Below are positions 38,297-48,215 of a DNA stretch of 64,000 nt, piece after piece (the stretch's first letter is position 1; each line of letters begins with the position of its first letter). The notes under the pieces were generated by a model that made no database searches, was not told the DNA's origin, and saw only the letters and a list, made by a program, of their open reading frames with translations. The position numbers and the translations under genes are program-made. Where the stretch lies: the NCBI RefSeq assembly GCF_022113815.1, contig NZ_SGOM01000007.1, positions 62,001-126,000 on the forward strand. Reading direction: 5' to 3'. This stretch comes from Vibrio cincinnatiensis (GTDB taxonomy: Bacteria > Pseudomonadota > Gammaproteobacteria > Enterobacterales > Vibrionaceae).

Positions 38297-38743
38297 TTAA
38301 CCCATCATCTGTTTTTCTTTGATTTCAGCCAGTGTTTTACAATCGATACACAAATCAGCCGTTGGACGGGCCTCTAAGCGACGAACACCGATTTCCACGC
38401 CACAAGATTCGCAAAAGCCGAAATCGTCTTCTTTGATCTTATCGAGCGTTTTTTCAATTTTCTTGATTAAACGGCGTTCACGATCTCGGTTACGCAGTTC
38501 CAGGCTGAATTCTTCTTCCTGAGATGCGCGATCCACGGGATCGGGAAAGTTTGCCGCTTCATCCTGCATGTGGTGGACCGTACGATCGACCTCTTCCCTA
38601 AGCTGGTTACGCCAAGCTTCTAAGATTTTTGTAAAATGAGCGATCTGATCCGGTGACATATACTCTTCACCGGCTTTCTCTTGATACGGCTCAACACCTG
38701 CAATGGCTAGGATGCCTAGCGTTTTCTTTTTGGATTCTGGCAT
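38297..38743 (-). CDS. dksA: RNA polymerase-binding transcription factor DksA
   Basis: Binds the RNA polymerase secondary channel and works with ppGpp in the stringent response. The 148-aa protein has the coiled coil (about residues 35-105) with the Asp-rich tip [11 protein letters not shown], and the four-cysteine zinc finger (CESC near residue 114, CIDC near 135). Length is near E. coli DksA (151). It is followed by the hairpin and gluQ. Confidence 0.97.
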   Translation of the reverse strand: MPESKKKTLGILAIAGVEPYQEKAGEEYMSPDQIAHFTKILEAWRNQLREEVDRTVHHMQDEAANFPDPVDRASQEEEFSLELRNRDRERRLIKKIEKTLDKIKEDDFGFCESCGVEIGVRRLEARPTADLCIDCKTLAEIKEKQMMG

Positions 38744-38879
38744 ACAGCATCTCCTACTAACACCTAGTCAACTGCGAGAGCAGTTAATTTAAGGCGGGTA
38801 TCTATAGCAAAAAGAAGTGGGCGAGGCAAACACTGAATCGTAAAGTTATCGTCAATGTGAAGGTGACATCATTTTTTTA

Positions 38880-39623
38880 CTATGGATGTACAAATTCTAT
38901 TGGTGATATTAAACGGATTTCTTGCTCTGAAAGTTGTGCTTTGTAACACAGTACTTCTACGCCCGCTTCTTGAGCCATTGTTAATAATTGTGAATAGTTC
39001 GCGTCTATATGGTGAGCAGCAGAGACTTTTTCAATCCCTGAATGTAAAACAGCAAATAAAAGTACGGCTCTGCTTCCATTTTTCGCCATTTCTGCCAATT
39101 CACGTAAATGTTTTTGACCTCGAGTGGTGACCGTATCGGGAAAATAGCCTTGGCCCATGGATGATTCGAGCCCATTGTTCGTGAAAGAATGCCCGTCCAG
39201 CAAGGTGACACTTTTCACTTCTATATAGCAATTGGGTCGTTGTGGTGCGGTGAGCAAGATATCAATTCGGCTATTTTCTTGGCCATATTTCACTTCTGTG
39301 AGTAGCTGTTCATAGCCTTGTAATTCTTTTATCGTCCCACTGTGAATGGCCTCAACGGCTAAGGCATTTGCGCGGGTGGTATTGACACAAATACGATGTC
39401 CGGCGGTGGTTTCTGTCAACTCCCAGCTATGAGGATATTTACGTTTAGGGTTATCGGAAGTGGAATACCAGACGGTGCTTCCTACTTCGGCACATCCAGT
39501 CATGGCTCCGGTGTTGGCACAGTGAATGGTGCATTGATCTCCGTTACTTAATGTAATATCAGCAAGAAAACGCTTATAACGCTGAATTAATAGTGCTTTT
39601 TTCAGTGGAGGAATAAACTGCAT
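38880..39623 (-). CDS. sfsA: Sugar fermentation stimulation protein SfsA
   Basis: SfsA family, reported in E. coli as a DNA-binding protein that increases maltose use; newer structural work links the fold to nucleases. The 247-aa protein has the family start ([16 protein letters not shown]), the [14 protein letters not shown] block near residues 34-47, and the restriction-endonuclease-like acidic pair in SRIDILL and the EVKSV motif near 134. It lies upstream of dksA on the same strand with 136 bp between, as in E. coli. Role here is by homology only. Confidence 0.92.
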   Translation of the reverse strand: MQFIPPLKKALLIQRYKRFLADITLSNGDQCTIHCANTGAMTGCAEVGSTVWYSTSDNPKRKYPHSWELTETTAGHRICVNTTRANALAVEAIHSGTIKELQGYEQLLTEVKYGQENSRIDILLTAPQRPNCYIEVKSVTLLDGHSFTNNGLESSMGQGYFPDTVTTRGQKHLRELAEMAKNGSRAVLLFAVLHSGIEKVSAAHHIDANYSQLLTMAQEAGVEVLCYKAQLSEQEIRLISPIEFVHP

Positions 39624-39772
39624 CGGGTCGGCCTGTGACTAAGAAGAATAAGAGGGAGTTTAACCATAATATCGCGGATTGTTCCACAATCCTGAACCGA
39701 GATGCTGGACAAAAATAGACGCAAGGTACAAGGTAATGGAGAGTGATATACAGGCCTGAGCAGGAGGGCATT

Positions 39773-40713
39773 ATGTATCCTTTTAATCATATTTTGTATG
39801 TCTGTACTGAGCAGGCTGATGAACAAGCTTTAGCTCATGCCGCCCATTTAGCCTCGAATTCACAAGCCAAGTTATCCATTATTTATGTGCTAGAAAAAGA
39901 TAACCATGATTTTGGTAAATTGGATGAAATTGAGCACAGCATCCTTGTCTTTCAAAGAGACAAGATTACCCGACAATGTCAACACTTGGCACTGGATCCC
40001 TCTGTGCAAGTTCATTTAGTGATGGGCAAGTTGTATCTAGAAGTGATTCGTGCAGCATTAAGAGAACAGGTCGATTTAGTCATTAAGGAAGCCGAAAACC
40101 CGCATTGGTCAGACAGTTTATTTGGAAGTAATGATATTCATCTGTTGAGAAAGTGTCCGTGTCCTCTGTTATTGACCAAACCGAACCTGCCCTTATCTGG
40201 GTATAAAAATATTCTTGCGACCGTTGACTTTGGGGTGTTTGAGCAACAGAACCATCTTAATAACAAAATTTGCCAGATGGCCTTTCAGCTTGCATTAGGA
40301 GAGTTTGCTCAACTACACGTTGCGAATGCTTGGGATATCCCTTATGCCGGTTTTGCCAGCATTTGGGGGCGGAAAACAAAGAAAGTGAAGCTCGGATGTG
40401 GCAAGGAGAGCAGCAGCGTCGCTATCAGCAGATTGAGCAACTGATTCAGCCTTTGGTATCACAAACAGAAGGGTTCGCTCAGACACAAGTGCATTTGCCA
40501 CAAGGAAAACCCGTAGATGTTCTTCCTCCTTTAATCGCCGCTCATGAGATTGATTTGGTGGTGATGGGGACGCTTTCTCGCACCGGAATCAGCGGCATGT
40601 TAATTGGCAATACCTCAGAAGAGATCATCAGTCAGTTAAATTGTTCTGTTTTGGCCTTAAAACCGGATCACTTTGAAACACCAGTTACGCTAGAGCCTCC
40701 CTATTCAAGTTAA
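39773..40713 (+). pseudogene. UspE-like tandem universal stress protein gene, broken by a one-base frame change
   Basis: Two overlapping frames together encode one UspE-type protein of two UspA domains. The first frame (ATG 39773 after CAGGAGGG, MYPFNHILYVC) is normal to FASIWG at about 40369, then runs out at 40444. The second frame continues exactly there with AENKESEARMWQGEQQ and ends at 40713 with IDLVVMGTLSRTGISGMLIGNTSEE, the UspA ATP-binding type motif. The joint falls at a run of five G (40365-40369); a sixth G would restore a 313-aa protein, the usual UspE size (316 in E. coli). It may be a real null allele, a phase-variable tract or a read error. E. coli UspE affects motility and aggregation; this copy lies between sfsA and hrpB, a different neighbourhood from the fnr-linked uspE. 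Confidence 0.85.
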
Positions 40714-40840
40714 ATCGTTTGTGGGCGAGCTTCTTGCGGCGCAAATAGTGTGGATCTTTTATTTGATAAGGAACGTGAGGCTATTTATTCCCTAAGCTTC
40801 TTATGTACAATGTGACGCCCATTTTAGAAAGGACGCCACT

Positions 40841-43303
40841 TTGTCAGATCTGCCCATTGATGTTGTGATCCCTGAGTTATTGACGGCGATTCAACATTTT
40901 CCACAAGTGATTCTTAAAGCGCCTCCCGGTGCGGGTAAATCGACGCAATTTCCTTTAGCTTTACTGCGTTCTGCGCAAGTGAAGGGAAAGGTTGTGATGC
41001 TGGAACCTCGACGATTAGCCGTTCGTAATATTGCTCGCTATCTGGCTCAACAATTGGGTGAGAATGTGGGGGAAAGTGTCGGTTATCGAATTCGAGGAGA
41101 AAGTCAGGTCAGCGCGAAGACTCGATTGGAGATCGTCACAGAAGGGATCCTGACTCGGATGATTCAACATGACCCTGAATTGACTGGGATTGACCTTTTA
41201 ATCTTTGATGAATTTCACGAGCGTAGTCTACATGCTGACATGGCGCTGGCCTTAAGTTTAGAAGTGCAAATGGCACTACGAGAAACGCTAACCATTGTGG
41301 TGATGTCGGCTACGTTAGATCAGCAAGCCTTACAAGGCCTCCTACCAGAAGCGCGTTATATTGAATCTCAAGGCCGCTGTTATCCGGTAGAGATTCGCTA
41401 CCAACCACTGAAAGAACATTTCCCACTGATTCATGGTGTTGAACAGCAGATCCGGGCCTTGCTGGCTCAGCAACCGGGATCGTTATTGGTATTTTTACCG
41501 GGGAGTGGGCTGATTCGCCAACTGCAAGAGCGATTGAATGATCTCCCGAGTGATATTGATGTTTGCCCCTTATATGGTCAATTACCGTTTGCTCTGCAAC
41601 AACAAGCGATAACCCCAGCGCTTCATGGACGGCGTAAAGTGGTTCTTGCTACCAATATTGCTGAAACCTCATTGACGATAGAAGGCATTCGACTGGTTGT
41701 CGACAGCGGATGGGAACGTCGTGCTCGTTTTGACCCCAAAACCGGGATCACGCGCTTAGAGCAAGTTCGCATTGCACAATCTTCTGCGCAGCAAAGAGCT
41801 GGGCGTGCTGGGCGGTTGGAAGCCGGGTTGTGTGTTCGGCTTTATAGCGAAGCGCAATTTAATCAGCAGCCATCGGTTCCGGCTCCAGAAATTTTACACA
41901 GTGACTTAACCGCTTTCGCTTTAGAGTTAGCTCAATGGGGGGCGCAACAAGCCAGTGAACTTAAGTGGTTAAATTTACCGCCATCTGCCGCCTTAAGTCA
42001 GGCGCGTGATGTATTAACGGCATTACAACTGATGGATGGACGAGGTCAGTTAACGTCAAATGGACAAGCGGCTCATCGCTTAGGTATTGAACCCCGTATG
42101 GCTGCTATGTTGTTGTGGGCGAAGGAAAAAGGCTCTCAATATTTACACTCTGCTTTGGCGCTGGCCGTTTTAGTGGAAGAACCTGAGCATCAAGTTTTAG
42201 ACCTTCAACATAGCCTACATCGCTGGCAACAAGGGGAGCACCGTAAAAGTCAACCTATGGAGCAACGAGCCCAAACATTAGCGCAGCAGTTACAAGGTCA
42301 GTTTTCACTGCAGAAGGTTGATCCTGATCGAATGACCATGGCGGCTTGTTTTGCTTTTTCTGAACGTATTGCACAACAGCGGGGACAGTATGGGCATTAT
42401 TTACTGGCGAATGGGCATGGTGCATTTGTTCATGAAACCCACCCGCTAGGCAGCCAGCGTTACTTACTGGCCGTAGACTTGATGCGAGGCCAGCAACAAT
42501 CGAGTCAGATATTCTCCGCATTAACGGTCGATATTGAACAACTTTTTAAAGAAATTCCCACGCTCTTTTCTGAACAAGAATGGGTTGATTGGGATGAGAA
42601 ACAAGGGCGTTTAGTCGCTGAATGTCAACGACGCATTGGGCGTTTGGTCATTCATCGTCATGCTCTTGCTGAGCCCAGTTTAGAAAAAATGACCCAAGCT
42701 TTGCTTAATTATGTCCAACGCAAAGGGCTTTCCGTGTTGAATTGGAATCCAGAAAGCCAAGAGTGGCTAGCAAGAGCGCGTTGTGCTTGTGAATGGTTAC
42801 CCGAAGAAGCATGGCCTGATATGAGTGATGAAGGGTTGTTAACGGCATTAGAGCAGTGGTTAGCGCCTTATTTAATAGGTATTCGCTCAGTAAAAGAGCT
42901 ACATAGCGTCTCCGTGCTTGATGCCTTGATAGCCTATGTGGCTTGGCCGTTGAATCAGCAATTAGATGATTGGTTACCGACTCATCATCAACTGCCGACG
43001 GGAAATCGAAAGAAGATTCGCTACCAAGCCGGCTGCGATCCAATACTGTCGGTTCGTATGCAAGAGGTGTTTGGGGAGCAAAGTTCACCGCTGATAGCGA
43101 AAGGACGAGTTGCGATTGTGATGGAGTTATTATCACCGGCTCAACGGCCTTTACAAGTGACGCGTGATTTAGCCAGTTTTTGGCAAGGGGCGTATCGTGA
43201 GGTCCAAAAAGAGATGAAAGGTCGCTATCCTAAACATGTTTGGCCAGATGACCCAGCCAATCACAGTGCAACAACAAAAACCAAACGGCACTTAAACCAA
43301 TGA
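40841..43303 (+). CDS. hrpB: ATP-dependent RNA helicase HrpB (DEAH family)
   Basis: DEAH/RHA-type helicase of uncertain function. The 820-aa protein has motif I APPGAGKST near residue 26, motif II as DEFH (in IFDEFHERSLHADM) near 122, motif III SATL, motif V NIAETSLTI near 272 and motif VI QRAGRAGR near 318. HA2, OB-type and HrpB-specific C-terminal domains follow. Length equals E. coli HrpB (about 809-824). The start is TTG 40841, ten bases after a GAAAGGA ribosome site. It overlaps mrcB by 4 bp (ATGA), the conserved hrpB-mrcB pair. Confidence 0.95.
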   Translation: MSDLPIDVVIPELLTAIQHFPQVILKAPPGAGKSTQFPLALLRSAQVKGKVVMLEPRRLAVRNIARYLAQQLGENVGESVGYRIRGESQVSAKTRLEIVTEGILTRMIQHDPELTGIDLLIFDEFHERSLHADMALALSLEVQMALRETLTIVVMSATLDQQALQGLLPEARYIESQGRCYPVEIRYQPLKEHFPLIHGVEQQIRALLAQQPGSLLVFLPGSGLIRQLQERLNDLPSDIDVCPLYGQLPFALQQQAITPALHGRRKVVLATNIAETSLTIEGIRLVVDSGWERRARFDPKTGITRLEQVRIAQSSAQQRAGRAGRLEAGLCVRLYSEAQFNQQPSVPAPEILHSDLTAFALELAQWGAQQASELKWLNLPPSAALSQARDVLTALQLMDGRGQLTSNGQAAHRLGIEPRMAAMLLWAKEKGSQYLHSALALAVLVEEPEHQVLDLQHSLHRWQQGEHRKSQPMEQRAQTLAQQLQGQFSLQKVDPDRMTMAACFAFSERIAQQRGQYGHYLLANGHGAFVHETHPLGSQRYLLAVDLMRGQQQSSQIFSALTVDIEQLFKEIPTLFSEQEWVDWDEKQGRLVAECQRRIGRLVIHRHALAEPSLEKMTQALLNYVQRKGLSVLNWNPESQEWLARARCACEWLPEEAWPDMSDEGLLTALEQWLAPYLIGIRSVKELHSVSVLDALIAYVAWPLNQQLDDWLPTHHQLPTGNRKKIRYQAGCDPILSVRMQEVFGEQSSPLIAKGRVAIVMELLSPAQRPLQVTRDLASFWQGAYREVQKEMKGRYPKHVWPDDPANHSATTKTKRHLNQ

Positions 43304-45627
43304 CACAGAAAAAAACGCCGACCAAACGGTCGAGCAGCAGAAAAAAGCCCCATTCGAAAGCCAAGAAAACCTCATGGTGGTTACGTTTATGGGGAGTGGT
43401 TTGGAAAGGATCATTCGCACTTGCGGCGGTGCTGCTGTTTAGTGGCTTGTACCTAAACAGTGTGGTTAAGCAACGCTTTGAAGGGCAATTATTCGATTTG
43501 CCAACCGTTGTTTATGCTCGGATCTTAACCTTACAGCCTGGGGATCAAGTTACCTTGATGGAAGTGCGTAATGAATTGGATGTGTTGAATTATCGAAAAG
43601 TCGCGCATCCTCGCTTTCCCGGAGAGTACTCTTCATCCTCGACTAAGATCGAGTTGATTCGTCGCCCATTTGAATTTTCTGATGGCCCGGAGCCGGATCG
43701 CCATGTCATGCTCTCTTTTGATCAACAAGCATTAACCCATATTCAATCTCTTGAACAGCGAGGTCAGCTTGGTTACCTGCGTCTCGATCCGAAAATGTTG
43801 GGCATGTTAGAAAGAGATGTGATTGAGCAGCGGCTCTTTTTACGGCGTGAACAATTTCCTGAAGTGATGGTTGATGCGTTATTAGCCACGGAAGATCGCT
43901 ATTTCTATCAGCATGATGGTATCTCTCCTTTCTCGATTGCTCGGGCCATGTTAGCCAATATTAAGGCGGGGCGAACGGTACAAGGCGGGAGTACCCTGAC
44001 TCAACAGTTGGCGAAGAATATCTTTTTGTCTAGTGATCGAACGTTATGGCGTAAATTGCGCGAAGCTTATATGGCTTTGATCATTGATTACCGTTACAGC
44101 AAAGATCGTATTTTGGAGGCTTACCTAAACGAAGTCTATTTGGGACAGAATGGGAAAGAAGCCATTCACGGTTTTGGACTTGCCTCTCGGCTTTATTTTG
44201 GTCAGCCTCTGCAAGAGTTACGTATTGATCAGCTTGCTCTGTTAGTGGGGATGGTAAAAGGACCTTCTTATTACCATCCGCTACGCTATCCTGAACGAGC
44301 CAAAGAACGACGGGATTTAGTATTAAAGCTGATGTTGGAACAAAATATCCTCACCGCGAAGCAGTATGAACAGGCCGTTTCTCGCTCACTGGATGTACAA
44401 AAGCATCCCCATATTGCCAGCCGACAGCCGGCTTACTTCCAACAACTGTCTATTGAATTGAAAGAGAAGGTTGGTGAGCGGTTTCAAACAGATAAAGGGT
44501 TACGAGTGTTTACCTCTTTAGATCCTGTTTCACAGGCAAAATTGGAACAAGCTATTTCTCATCAAGTCTCACTATTGGCCAAAAAAGCAGGAAATGAGTT
44601 AGAAGCCGCAGCGATCGCGGTCGATCGTTCCAGTGGTGAAATTCGTGCGATGGTCGGAGGAAAGCGTACTGGATATGATGGTTTTAACCGGGCATTGAAT
44701 GCCAGCCGTCCGATTGGGTCACTCGTAAAACCGGCGGTTTACCTCACCGCATTAGCACAGCCAGAAAAATATCACCTTGCGACGACCTTAATGGATAAGC
44801 CGATCAGCCTAAAAGGCAGTGGCGGCACCGTATGGACGCCCCGCAATTTTGATCGCCAATATCGAGGCGAAGTGCCTTTGTATCAGGCTCTTGCTCAGTC
44901 CTTGAATGTCCCTACGGTGCGGCTAGGAATGTCTCTTGGAATCGATGCTGTTTCTAAAACATTGCAACAGTTAGGGGTGAATCGAAATGAAATTCGCCCG
45001 GTCCCTTCTATGTTTTTGGGATCCTTCTCTCTTACGCCTTATCAGGTTGCTCAGATGTACCAAGCTATCACCAATTCGGGTAAAAAAGCGCCGCTTTCAG
45101 CGCTGAGATCGGTGTTAGATATACAGGGAAATGTGCTTTATCAATCCATTCCCAAAGCGTCACCGGTGGTGGATCAGCAAGCTGCGTGGCTTACCACTTA
45201 TGCAATGAAACAAGGGGTGATACAAGGAACTGGGCGCTATTTGAATAATCAGTTCGCTTGGGCCGCTTTAGCGGGAAAAACAGGCACCAGTAGTGATCGT
45301 CGTGATAGTTGGTTTGTCGGAGTCGATGGGCGGGAAGTGACCACCATTTGGCTTGGGCGAGATGATAACCAACCAACTCAGTTAACTGGATCGAGCGGAG
45401 CTTTGCGAGTCTATGCGGAATATTTACAGCATAGAATTCCGGAAAAATTACTGCTCCCTTGGCCGCAAGGGATGAGTACCTTTGGGTTTGAGAAAACACC
45501 ATCTGGAGCATTGAAACTGGATTGTGATAATCGTTTTACTTTGCCAGTTTGGGATACGTCGGGCGCTTTGAAACAACAGTGTGAGAATCGCCCCAAAGAA
45601 TGGTTGAAAAATCTCTTCCGGTGGTAG
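43300..45627 (+). CDS. mrcB: Penicillin-binding protein 1B MrcB
   Basis: Bifunctional peptidoglycan glycosyltransferase/transpeptidase anchored in the inner membrane. The 775-aa protein has a very basic cytoplasmic start, one membrane span near residues 30-52 (SFALAAVLLFSGLYL), the UB2H region (about 65-150) that binds LpoB-type activators, the GT51 motifs ATEDRYFYQHDG near 196 and QGGSTLTQQLAKN near 227, and transpeptidase motifs SxxK (GSLVK), SLN and KTGTS. It is translationally coupled to hrpB. Confidence 0.96.
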   Translation: MTQKKTPTKRSSSRKKPHSKAKKTSWWLRLWGVVWKGSFALAAVLLFSGLYLNSVVKQRFEGQLFDLPTVVYARILTLQPGDQVTLMEVRNELDVLNYRKVAHPRFPGEYSSSSTKIELIRRPFEFSDGPEPDRHVMLSFDQQALTHIQSLEQRGQLGYLRLDPKMLGMLERDVIEQRLFLRREQFPEVMVDALLATEDRYFYQHDGISPFSIARAMLANIKAGRTVQGGSTLTQQLAKNIFLSSDRTLWRKLREAYMALIIDYRYSKDRILEAYLNEVYLGQNGKEAIHGFGLASRLYFGQPLQELRIDQLALLVGMVKGPSYYHPLRYPERAKERRDLVLKLMLEQNILTAKQYEQAVSRSLDVQKHPHIASRQPAYFQQLSIELKEKVGERFQTDKGLRVFTSLDPVSQAKLEQAISHQVSLLAKKAGNELEAAAIAVDRSSGEIRAMVGGKRTGYDGFNRALNASRPIGSLVKPAVYLTALAQPEKYHLATTLMDKPISLKGSGGTVWTPRNFDRQYRGEVPLYQALAQSLNVPTVRLGMSLGIDAVSKTLQQLGVNRNEIRPVPSMFLGSFSLTPYQVAQMYQAITNSGKKAPLSALRSVLDIQGNVLYQSIPKASPVVDQQAAWLTTYAMKQGVIQGTGRYLNNQFAWAALAGKTGTSSDRRDSWFVGVDGREVTTIWLGRDDNQPTQLTGSSGALRVYAEYLQHRIPEKLLLPWPQGMSTFGFEKTPSGALKLDCDNRFTLPVWDTSGALKQQCENRPKEWLKNLFRW

Positions 45628-45676
45628 ATGGGCGCGTTTATAGTAACTTGATTTTAAAGGATTAGAGGAACTCGAT

Positions 45677-47977
45677 GTGAGGCGTTGGCAACTCGGTATC
45701 ATAGGGATGATGGTTATCATGTTTCCTTGGCATTCTTGGGCTCAAGCGAAGAATGTTCAACAAACGCCCTTAAGTCACCCTCGTCCGGTGATTGCTCTGG
45801 TTCTGGCTGGAGGCGGTGCTAAGGGGGCTGCCCATATGGGCGTTATCAAAGCGCTGGAAGAGATGAAGGTACCCGTGGATATTGTACTGGGAACCAGTAT
45901 GGGGGCATATGTCGCGGGGCTTTATGCTACTGGCATGTCGGCCGATGAGATTGAAGATGTTATCTACAGTGTTAACTGGAATTCAGGTTATCGTGATCGC
46001 GTTAGTCGTAGTCAACGCCGAGTTAGAGATAAAGAGTATGAAGACCGTTATCAATTAACCACGGATCTTGGTGTCAGTTGGGATGGGATCCGTGTGCCTC
46101 GTGGAGTGGTGCAAGGGCAGAGTATGCTGCGTATTTTGCGGGAAACATCAGGAAATTTACTGCCCTTTGCCTCATTTGATGACTTAGTCATACCTTATCG
46201 AGCGGTTGCAACCGATATTATTCAGATGCAACAAGTGGTGTTGGATCACGGTTATTTAGTTGATGCAATGATGGCCAGTATGTCTGTACCCGGAGCTCTG
46301 CCACCTTATGAGATGGATGGACGCTGGTTAGTCGATGGTGGCATAACCAATAATATGCCCGTCGATATTGCCCGCCAGATGGGGGCTGACATTGTTATTG
46401 CGGTGGATATTAGTTCAGATTATAAGCAGCAAGATACGTTCAGTAGTTTTTTGAGTGCGGCGAATCAAATCTCCAATTACTTAGTCCGTAGAACAACAGA
46501 GCGTCAGGCTAACACCTTAACCGAGCACGATATTTTACTTCATCCCGATGTTGGCTTGATGGAAACAACGGAGTTTGACAAAATGCCGGATGCCTTTGCT
46601 GAGGGTTTTCAGGTTGCGATTGAAAATCAAGCACGTTTGAAAGCATTAGCTCTCAGTTCCGAACAATATCAAGCGTATCAAAATGCGAAAGCTGTTCGAC
46701 GCAGCCAGCTTCACTATACTGACGCATTAACCATCAATAATGTGAACATTCGTAATCACTCCCACTACAGTGATCGTTTACTGCAAAATCGGCTCAACCT
46801 AAGGGCAGAAGATACCCCATCGACAGAGGATATTGAGTCTAGCGTACAAGATCTTTATGCTTTGGATCGTTTTAAGTTGGTGCGCTATCAGTATGAGCAG
46901 CAAGATGAGGAAACCAACCTGCTGATTGATGTCCATGAGAAACCGTGGGGCCCCAATTACCTGAATTTCCGCTTTTTCTTAGAAGATGATTTTAATGTAG
47001 ATAGCCAGTATTCCATCGGCGCTTCACTCAACTTTACCGACATCAATACCCATGGGGCAGAGTTGGCTCTGAATATGGATATTGGCACGGATAAAAAGCT
47101 CGAAGCTGAACTGTATTCCCCGTTTTTATCGAGCCAAAAAACCTTCACAACGCTGGCTGTACGTTATACGGACGACAATCGAAATGTACCGTATTCCGGT
47201 TTTGATGACACGAGTTTGTCGGCTTCTCGTAATTATATTCCAACCAGTTATCGAACCTTTACTACAGAATTGGCACTCGGTTACCAGCACACCCTTTGGC
47301 GAGAGTTTAAGATGGGGGGGCGCTACACGGATGGGTCAGCGGGTTATGCGACATTGCCTGATTATGCGGATGTGAAATTTAAACGTAAAGGAGTCTTCTT
47401 TAATTATCGAGTTGATACGTTAGACGATTTTAGTTTGCCACGTGAAGGGCTCTATCTGAATTTAGAATATGTCGTTTCCCATGATGATATTGATGCAGAT
47501 GTGGATGGATTAGTTGAACATTCAACCGATACCGTATTCGAAATGTCGGCAAAATTGATGGGGGCGCATAGCTTTGGACGCCATACTTTGGTCGCAAATT
47601 TAGATTATGGAGAAGTAAGAAGTAAAAACTCCCTCACCCCTATTGATCCCAAAACGATTGGTGGTTTTTTAAACCTATCAGGGATCCCTCGTAATAGTCT
47701 AATGGGGCAGAATAAGGCGTATACGAGTTTAGTTTATCGCTATCGTTGGTTTGATAACGATTTCGGCTTATTTACCTCCCCCGTGTATTTGGGGACCTCA
47801 TTAGAATATGGGGGGATCTGGTCTGATCCAGAATTGAATGTTGATACGGCTCCTATGTATCTTGCTGGCTCTATTTTTACCGGAGTCGATTCACCCATTG
47901 GTCCCGTGATGTTTGGTTATGGGCGCACAGAACAAAATTTTGATTCTATCTATCTGATTGTCGGGACCACGTTTTAA
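45677..47977 (+). CDS. Patatin-like phospholipase with POTRA and outer-membrane barrel (type Vd autotransporter-like)
   Basis: A signal peptide (residues about 1-24, ending SWAQA) leads into a patatin domain (about 35-230) with the oxyanion loop GGGAKGAAHMG, the nucleophile elbow GTSMG near residue 74 and the catalytic Asp in VDGGITNN near 217. A POTRA-like segment (about 345-420) and a 16-strand-type Omp85 barrel to the C-terminal Phe follow. This order matches PlpD of Pseudomonas, the type Vd architecture, in which the lipase may be surface-exposed or released; other members are thought to face the periplasm. The start is a GTG at 45677 after AGAGGA. Role here is by domain content only. Confidence 0.88.
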   Translation: MRRWQLGIIGMMVIMFPWHSWAQAKNVQQTPLSHPRPVIALVLAGGGAKGAAHMGVIKALEEMKVPVDIVLGTSMGAYVAGLYATGMSADEIEDVIYSVNWNSGYRDRVSRSQRRVRDKEYEDRYQLTTDLGVSWDGIRVPRGVVQGQSMLRILRETSGNLLPFASFDDLVIPYRAVATDIIQMQQVVLDHGYLVDAMMASMSVPGALPPYEMDGRWLVDGGITNNMPVDIARQMGADIVIAVDISSDYKQQDTFSSFLSAANQISNYLVRRTTERQANTLTEHDILLHPDVGLMETTEFDKMPDAFAEGFQVAIENQARLKALALSSEQYQAYQNAKAVRRSQLHYTDALTINNVNIRNHSHYSDRLLQNRLNLRAEDTPSTEDIESSVQDLYALDRFKLVRYQYEQQDEETNLLIDVHEKPWGPNYLNFRFFLEDDFNVDSQYSIGASLNFTDINTHGAELALNMDIGTDKKLEAELYSPFLSSQKTFTTLAVRYTDDNRNVPYSGFDDTSLSASRNYIPTSYRTFTTELALGYQHTLWREFKMGGRYTDGSAGYATLPDYADVKFKRKGVFFNYRVDTLDDFSLPREGLYLNLEYVVSHDDIDADVDGLVEHSTDTVFEMSAKLMGAHSFGRHTLVANLDYGEVRSKNSLTPIDPKTIGGFLNLSGIPRNSLMGQNKAYTSLVYRYRWFDNDFGLFTSPVYLGTSLEYGGIWSDPELNVDTAPMYLAGSIFTGVDSPIGPVMFGYGRTEQNFDSIYLIVGTTF

Positions 47978-48129
47978 TTCAGATAAATAGGAAGCGACAA
48001 GATTAAACTTTCGTCTTAACTTGCTATGTTGGTCAACATGATGAGATTTTAATTTATCGTTAATTTTGCTATTCTGTGGCCCACAGTTTGGCCTCTAGGG
48101 CGCTGTTTCTCAGTCAATTTGAATGAAAA

Positions 48130-48215
48130 CATGGGCAACGGAGAGCCAAGTTTCCAAGGATGTTCACTCACCTTTCAATAATAATTTGGGTGAACCGCAA
48201 TGAGAGGAAAAAGTC
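48130..48215 (+). promoter_or_regulatory. Potentially structured acnB leader
   Basis: The last 86 bases before acnB contain GTTCACTC (48162-48169) that can pair with GGGTGAAC (48188-48195) with one G-U wobble, just upstream of the GAGAGG ribosome site at 48202-48207. Upstream, TTTGGCCTCT near 48087 can pair with AGAGCCAA near 48142 around a bulge. I recognise no known riboswitch. Confidence 0.3.

Noticed and set aside
40365..40369. Programmed -1 ribosomal frameshift as explanation for the UspE-like gene
   Set aside because: The run is five G without a classical X XXY YYZ slippery heptamer and no clear downstream pseudoknot was seen; a simple one-base loss fits better.
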